Shown here: positions 59,687 to 64,000 of the stretch, piece after piece
How positions within the stretch are numbered: position 1 is the first letter of the stretch
How the letters are laid out: every line of letters begins with the position of its first letter
Assembly: GCA_964535215.1 (NCBI GenBank)
Contig: CAZHST010000014.1
Span: 1 to 64,000, forward strand
Direction of reading: 5' to 3'
DNA: 64,000 bases
From: JACQHM01 sp964535215
Lineage (GTDB): Bacteria; Methylomirabilota; Methylomirabilia; Methylomirabilales; JACQHM01
The notes under the pieces: generated by a model
Told to the model about the DNA's origin: nothing
What the model saw: only the letters and a program-made list of their open reading frames with translations
Database searches by the model: none
Translations under genes and position numbers: made by a program

Positions 59687-60802
59687 ATGGGGAAGCCGGT
59701 CTCGGTCCTGAAACAGGTCAGGGCAGGATGGCAGCTCCTGGCGGGCGGTGGGCCGGGGATCTGCAACATCGCCATCACCAATGCCTGTAACGCCAGGTGT
59801 GACTTCTGTAACTACGCGTACGATAAACCGTTTGTCACCAAGAAGGTCATGGTGGGCTTTCAGGAGCTATGCGAGGCCATTGATATCCTTTACGAGAGAG
59901 GGATCCGGTACCTCACTTTTTCAGGGGGCGAGCCCCTCCTCCATCCGAGGCTCAAGGATATGGTGGCGTACGCGGTGGAGAAGAGGATGAGGCCCTCCAT
60001 CTGCACTAACGGCTTCCTCCTTACGCCCCGGATGATTCGCGACCTCAAGGCCAGCGGCCTTCAGACGCTCTTCATCTCCATTGATGCCACCTCATCCCAG
60101 GAGCACGAGCAGAACCGAGGGCTCCCTGGCGTCTGCGGGCGGATCAAGGAGGCAAACCATGAACTCAAAGGCCTCGGGATCAAGACCGTGGCCTCGGTGA
60201 CCATCAACAAATTGGTTAAGGACTTTGCCCGACTCCTCCGCTTTCTTCAAGAGCTTGGGTTCGAGACCGTGACCTTCTCCTACCCGAAGCGGGTCCTGGG
60301 CTCGTCCTCCCTGGTCTTTTCCGAGACCTCGCCCCTTGTCGATTACACCCCTGAGGAGCTGATCGTGGCCTTTGAGGAGATCAGGCGGCTCAAGGGTCAG
60401 TTCCGCATCCTGAACCCAGGGGAATCCCTGGCGGAGATGGTCCGGTTCCTCAAGAGAGAGCCGCAGCGCTTCCCCTGCTTCGGGGGGTACAAGTACTTCT
60501 TCCTGGATTGGAACCTGGACGTCTACCGGTGCGACTTCTGGCCGACGCGGATGGGCTCCATCTATGAGTTCCGGGAGACGCCGTTCATTCGGGACAACTG
60601 CACCCTCTGCATGAGCGATTGCTACCGGGACTCTAGCGTCTTGCTGCATGTGGCCGTCTCCCTGGGGGATGCCATCGGCCACCTGAGGCAGGGCCACCTG
60701 TTAAGGGCCATGCGTGCCCTCGTGACCCGGAGCAACGCCTGGTCTCTCAAGGCCCTGGTCCAGGAGTGGGGAACGCTTAGGAGCCTGGCGAAGCGGAGGT
60801 GA
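59687..60802 (+). CDS. Radical SAM protein with C-terminal Cys cluster
   Basis: 371 residues from ATG 59687 (GGAGGGGGAA upstream). Radical SAM motif Cys34-x3-Cys38-x2-Cys41 in NACNARCDFC, then SGGEPLLHPRL and STNGF-like CTNGFLLTPRM. The C-terminal part has Cys residues in FPCFGG, YRCDFWPT and NCTLCMSDCY, compatible with an auxiliary iron-sulfur cluster. Resembles HpnH-like and lipid- or sugar-modifying members more than peptide maturases. No short precursor peptide is evident. Its stop overlaps the GTG of the PIG-L gene. Confidence 0.82.
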   Translation: MGKPVSVLKQVRAGWQLLAGGGPGICNIAITNACNARCDFCNYAYDKPFVTKKVMVGFQELCEAIDILYERGIRYLTFSGGEPLLHPRLKDMVAYAVEKRMRPSICTNGFLLTPRMIRDLKASGLQTLFISIDATSSQEHEQNRGLPGVCGRIKEANHELKGLGIKTVASVTINKLVKDFARLLRFLQELGFETVTFSYPKRVLGSSSLVFSETSPLVDYTPEELIVAFEEIRRLKGQFRILNPGESLAEMVRFLKREPQRFPCFGGYKYFFLDWNLDVYRCDFWPTRMGSIYEFRETPFIRDNCTLCMSDCYRDSSVLLHVAVSLGDAIGHLRQGHLLRAMRALVTRSNAWSLKALVQEWGTLRSLAKRR

Positions 60803-61590
60803 ACCCCTCGGTGTTCGGGAAGCGAATCCTCCTGCTCATCCCCCACCCGGACGACGAGGTGGTGGGGTGCTCGGCAGCGGTAGGGCGGGCGCGAGTCCAG
60901 GGGGCGGAGATTTTTGGGTTTTACCTGACCACGGGGGTCCCGCCTCGGGAGGCGCTCTGGTGGTGGCAGCGGAGAGGCTACCCACGTCTCGTCGAGCGAC
61001 GCCGAAAGGAGGCCGAGCAGGTGGCGGCGCTCCTCGGGATCGAGGCCGTCGAGTTCCAGGAGATCCCCTCCCGGACGTTAAAAAGCTTTCTCGGTCCAAC
61101 CCGGGAGAAGCTCATCAGGGCAATTCGGGGGCATCAGATCGACACCCTCTGGGCTCCGACCTACGAGGGGGGGCACCAGGATCACGATGCCGCCAGCTTC
61201 CTCTCGAGTACGCTTAAAGGCTCCGTCCAGGTCTGGGAGTTCAGCGAGTACCACTACTTCGGGGGAAGGGTGCGGTGTCACGAATTTTTCGCCCCCAACG
61301 GGACAGAATGGGTTCTTCTCCTGGACGACGGGGAGCGGGAGGTGAAGCGGAAGGCCCTCGCCCTTTACCGGTCGGAACGGAAGAACCTTCGGCACATCGA
61401 GATTGCCCGCGAGGCCTTCCGCCCGTTGGCCAGCTACGACTACCGTCAGCCCCCGTATCGGGGAAAGCTGTTCTACCAGCGCTTTCAATGGGTTCCGGCC
61501 CATCCCCGGATCGATCCCTGTCGGCCTGAAGCCGTGTGTCAGGCCTTTGACCGCTTCATGTTAGAGGGGGGAGACCGGGGAGAGGGATAG
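60799..61590 (+). CDS. PIG-L family deacetylase
   Basis: 263 residues, GTG start overlapping the radical SAM stop. Zinc site AHPDDE-type HPDDE (16-20) and HQDH (126-129), as in GlcNAc-PI, GlcNAc-Ins and bacillithiol-pathway deacetylases. It probably removes acetyl from an N-acetylated amino sugar on a lipid or small molecule. Last gene of the GT/radical SAM/deacetylase unit and convergent with the PEP mutase fusion (28 bases). Confidence 0.88.
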   Translation: MNPSVFGKRILLLIPHPDDEVVGCSAAVGRARVQGAEIFGFYLTTGVPPREALWWWQRRGYPRLVERRRKEAEQVAALLGIEAVEFQEIPSRTLKSFLGPTREKLIRAIRGHQIDTLWAPTYEGGHQDHDAASFLSSTLKGSVQVWEFSEYHYFGGRVRCHEFFAPNGTEWVLLLDDGEREVKRKALALYRSERKNLRHIEIAREAFRPLASYDYRQPPYRGKLFYQRFQWVPAHPRIDPCRPEAVCQAFDRFMLEGGDRGEG

Positions 61591-61618
61591 GCCGGTCAAC
61601 CTCTTCACCAGAGGCGCT

Positions 61619-63298
61619 CTATTCCTTGATCTCGGCCCAAGCCCGCTGGTAGTCCTCGAAGGTGTTGATCTCCATCCAGCCTTTGTAGATCTCGACACAG
61701 GAGACCTTGACCCCTTCGTCGATCATCGCCTGAAGGAGGTCGGTCAACGAGGCCTTCTCGATGGATTCAGCCTCATAGAACCTCTGATGCCGGTATCGGT
61801 CCAGGGCCCGTCGGTAGGCTTCTTTGAGGCTTTGAGCCCCTTTCTCCGAGAACATCGCCATGCCGATGAACTCCCCGTGGGCCTCGTCAGGGTCGATGTC
61901 ATGACCGATCCTGACCACGGTGTTTTCCCCTTCAGGGGGAAGGAAGCGGTAACCATGAACCGGGGGGGTTTTCATCACGACCAGGGCCGGCTTTGCCTTG
62001 TACGTCGGAGGGTCGATGCCGTCCCGACGATTATGGTACCAGGCCCGATCCACGGCCAGCACGATGTCCCCTTTGCTCTTCAAGAGCTTCTCCAAGACCC
62101 CCCGGTCAAAGATGATGTCCCCGTAAAGGAAGATAAAACGACCCTCGATCTCAGGTTCAGCGCAGAAGAGAGAATACAGGATGTGGGTTTCCTGGAACCG
62201 GTCATTCTCATAGTAGCGGATATTTGGGTAATCGATGCTTTCCTTCTTATACCCCCGGACAACGGCGATCTCCTTGATGGAACACTCGTTGAGCCTGGCG
62301 ATCTGGCGCTCCAGGATGGTTTTCCCTTTGATGTCCAGCATCGTCTTGGGCCGGTCCTTGATCAGCGGGAGGAGTTCCTTCTCGAATCCGGCCGCGAGGA
62401 TGATGGCCTTAACCTTCTCCGCGCCCACGGGGAGGAACCGTTCTTCCCGATCTTTTAGCTCACTCACCCCTACCAGGTCGTAGACCTTTTCCAAAGGGAC
62501 GATCCGGGCGGAGACGGCCTCCGCCGAGCCTTTCTCCTTCAAGAGGTGGAGGGTCTCCTCCATGGCCTTGATGGCCGCCCGGATGGCCTGATTGGCGAAG
62601 ATGACGACCTTGAACCCCGACTCCTGAAGCTCCTCCAGGGTCACCGAGGGGAACAGGGTCGGAACGACAACCAGGGGTGCGGTTCCACTCCAGACCCTGG
62701 CGAACTCGCGAAGCTCGTGGAAAGAGCTGGCCTTGGAGTGGACGAGGATGGCGTCAGCGCCGGCCTCAGCGTACGCCTTGGCCCTCTTCAAGGCCTCTTC
62801 CATCCCCCAGCCGGCGATCAACGCCTCGGTCCTGGCAATGATCACAAAATCCCCCGTTCTCTGGACCTCCTTGGCCGCCCTGATCTTTCCGACATGTTCC
62901 TCGATGGAGACAAGCTCCCGGCGGACTCCCGGGTAAAAGCTACACCGCTTTGGAAAGACGTTGTCCTCGATGCAGATCCCTGCAATTCCCGCCGCTTCGA
63001 ACTCGATGGTGGTCCGCATGACGTTGATGGCGTTGCCATACCCATCATCGCAATCGGCGATGACAGGAATCGAGACGGCCTGATTGATCTTCTTGACGAT
63101 CTCCAGGTTCTCGGTCATGGTTAAAAGCCCCGCGTCGGGGAGACCCATCTGGGCTGTGGAGATCCCGAAGCTCGAGGTCCAGACCGCATCAAAGCCGGCC
63201 CGCTCGATGAGTTTGGCACTGATGGCATCATGGGCCCCGGCCACCAAGATCATCCCAGGCCGTCGCAGGAGCTCTCGGAGCCTGATGGTTTTCTGCAC
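61619..63298 (-). CDS. PEP mutase-nucleotidyltransferase fusion
   Basis: 559 residues from GTG 63298 (AAGGAGG upstream). Residues 1-275: isocitrate lyase/PEP mutase barrel with GAHDAISAKLIERAGFDAVW, WTSSFG, ADCDDGYGN and the lid motif EDNVFPKRCS (111-120). Residues 297-559: nucleotidyltransferase starting KAIILAAGFEKELLPLIKDRPKTMLDI and ending WMEINTFEDYQRA. PepM makes phosphonopyruvate from PEP, and fused PntC-like domains activate 2-aminoethylphosphonate with CTP. The lid differs from the mutase consensus EDKxxxxxNS, so a lyase or hydrolase activity is not excluded. Confidence 0.85.
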   Translation of the reverse strand: MQKTIRLRELLRRPGMILVAGAHDAISAKLIERAGFDAVWTSSFGISTAQMGLPDAGLLTMTENLEIVKKINQAVSIPVIADCDDGYGNAINVMRTTIEFEAAGIAGICIEDNVFPKRCSFYPGVRRELVSIEEHVGKIRAAKEVQRTGDFVIIARTEALIAGWGMEEALKRAKAYAEAGADAILVHSKASSFHELREFARVWSGTAPLVVVPTLFPSVTLEELQESGFKVVIFANQAIRAAIKAMEETLHLLKEKGSAEAVSARIVPLEKVYDLVGVSELKDREERFLPVGAEKVKAIILAAGFEKELLPLIKDRPKTMLDIKGKTILERQIARLNECSIKEIAVVRGYKKESIDYPNIRYYENDRFQETHILYSLFCAEPEIEGRFIFLYGDIIFDRGVLEKLLKSKGDIVLAVDRAWYHNRRDGIDPPTYKAKPALVVMKTPPVHGYRFLPPEGENTVVRIGHDIDPDEAHGEFIGMAMFSEKGAQSLKEAYRRALDRYRHQRFYEAESIEKASLTDLLQAMIDEGVKVSCVEIYKGWMEINTFEDYQRAWAEIKE

Positions 63299-63365
63299 GG
63301 GTGAAGACCTCCTTCTGGCCAACGAAGCGGACGAACCCTCCGAGGTGACCCACAAAAGATACCCT

Positions 63366-63394
63366 ATGATACTTCAGGGGTCCTGGTCGGACAA
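63366..63394 (-). promoter_or_regulatory. Sigma-70-like promoter for PEP mutase fusion
   Basis: Minus strand TTGTCC, 17-base spacer, TATCAT, about 68 bases before the GTG at 63298. Confidence 0.5.
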
Positions 63395-63499
63395 GCCTTT
63401 TTCGAGTCCCCGTTCTGCCGAGGCAACACCCCGGGCTCCCCGAGACCTCGGGAAACGGGAGAACCCCGGCGATCCCCTGGGTTTTTCCGGAGAATTTGC

Positions 63500-63529
63500 T
63501 TGACCTTTTTTCGGGATTTCATCTATAAA
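63500..63529 (+). promoter_or_regulatory. Sigma-70-like promoter for radA
   Basis: TTGACC, 18-base spacer, TATAAA, followed by an A-rich start region about 32 bases before the radA ATG. Confidence 0.6.
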
Positions 63530-63567
63530 AAAACTAATGCAAGGGTTTGGTCGTTGGTGTTCAAGCG

Positions 63568-64000
63568 ATGGAGGAGGACCGCCTGACGGTGAGGGAAAAG
63601 ATCAGGTTCGTCTGTCAACAGTGCGGCTACTGGAGCCCGAGATGGATGGGCCGCTGCCCGGAGTGTGGAACATGGGGTGGCCTGCTCGAAGAGCGGGAGG
63701 TCAGGATGCATCCCCCCCCCTTGGGGCCCCATGGTCCCGGAGAAGGGCCAAAGCCGATTACGGGGATTGATGCGACCGCCTTTCCCCGGCTTCCCACCGA
63801 TGTTCAAGAGTTCGACCGGGTCCTGGGAGGAGGGATCGTGCCCGGGTCCCTCATCTTGATCGGTGGAGAACCGGGGGTGGGCAAATCGACCCTCTTGCTC
63901 CAAGCGTGTGCCGGGGTGGCGTCAAGGGGGGAGAAGGTCCTCTATGTTTCAGGCGAGGAATCCTTGGAACAGGTCAGGGGGCGTGGGGAGCGCCTGAAGG
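63568..64000 (+). CDS. radA: DNA repair protein RadA (partial, runs off the window)
   Basis: The first 144 residues are present. The zinc finger FVCQQCGYWSPRWMGRCPECGTW is followed by ITGIDA, FDRVLGGGIVPGSLILIGG and Walker A GEPGVGKST, then YVSGEES. RadA processes recombination intermediates and drives branch migration. A GTG at 63589 is an alternative start. Cut by the window edge, not degraded. Confidence 0.93.
   Translation, partial: MEEDRLTVREKIRFVCQQCGYWSPRWMGRCPECGTWGGLLEEREVRMHPPPLGPHGPGEGPKPITGIDATAFPRLPTDVQEFDRVLGGGIVPGSLILIGGEPGVGKSTLLLQACAGVASRGEKVLYVSGEESLEQVRGRGERLK

Overview
The window is a GC-rich draft scaffold (one 100-N gap at 13197-13296) from a diderm bacterium. Outer-membrane and envelope genes (TolC, a LolB-like lipoprotein, an MlaC/HpnM-like protein, two beta-barrel candidates, many lipoboxes) point to a Gram-negative cell. 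The order lolB-like / ispE / tRNA-Gln / prs / rplY / pth / rpsF / ssb / rpsR / rplI / dnaB resembles Deltaproteobacteria and neighbouring deep phyla. A branched-polyamine synthase homologue (BpsA, 19792-20823), a family known mainly from thermophiles, hints at a warm habitat. My best guess is a Methylomirabilota/NC10-like or deltaproteobacterium-like lineage, but the window alone cannot fix the phylum.

Layout. 1-5.4 kb: a PD40 propeller protein, a small lipoprotein, an SDR, a class A PBP and a GyaR-type dehydrogenase. 5.6-7.5 kb: a FlK-like thioesterase and a TnpB-like gene that has lost its RuvC core in frame. 7.5-10.7 kb: uppS, rtcA and pmbA/tldE. 10.7-17.9 kb: a TPR/beta-barrel protein, a FecR-domain protein (broken by the gap), a CHASE2-adenylate cyclase-PilZ protein, a Na/Pi cotransporter and the PEP synthase/PPDK regulator. 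18-22.7 kb: a prohibitin-like protein, a crotonase, BpsA, a LysM-M23 hydrolase and leuB. 22.7-25.35 kb: an IS607-like element with two frameshifts and a strongly structured 3' segment that is a candidate omega RNA. 25.5-35 kb: engB, TPR lipoprotein, the ispE-prs block, and the rpsF-ssb-rpsR-rplI-dnaB block. The window ends inside radA.

The distinctive part is 35.0-63.3 kb. A nine-gene minus-strand operon (hpnL, hpnH, DUF3187, hpnA, a novel membrane protein, ispA-like prenyl synthase, CruF-like, shc, hpnG) plus hpnD makes squalene, hopene and side-chain-extended hopanoids. It is followed by the two phosphonopyruvate decarboxylase subunits, a second HpnL-like flippase coupled to a CDP-alcohol phosphatidyltransferase, an HpnN-type RND exporter, a sugar/choline-type nucleotidyltransferase, TolC and HpnM/MlaC. 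A last cluster has a glycosyltransferase, a radical SAM enzyme, a PIG-L deacetylase and a PEP mutase-nucleotidyltransferase fusion. Together they suggest synthesis and outward transport of hopanoids alongside a phosphonate-headgroup lipid or glycolipid. That link is inference.

Sigma-70-like promoters (TTGACA-type -35, mostly 17-bp spacer, TATAAT-type -10) can be read in most of the divergent gaps and are listed individually.
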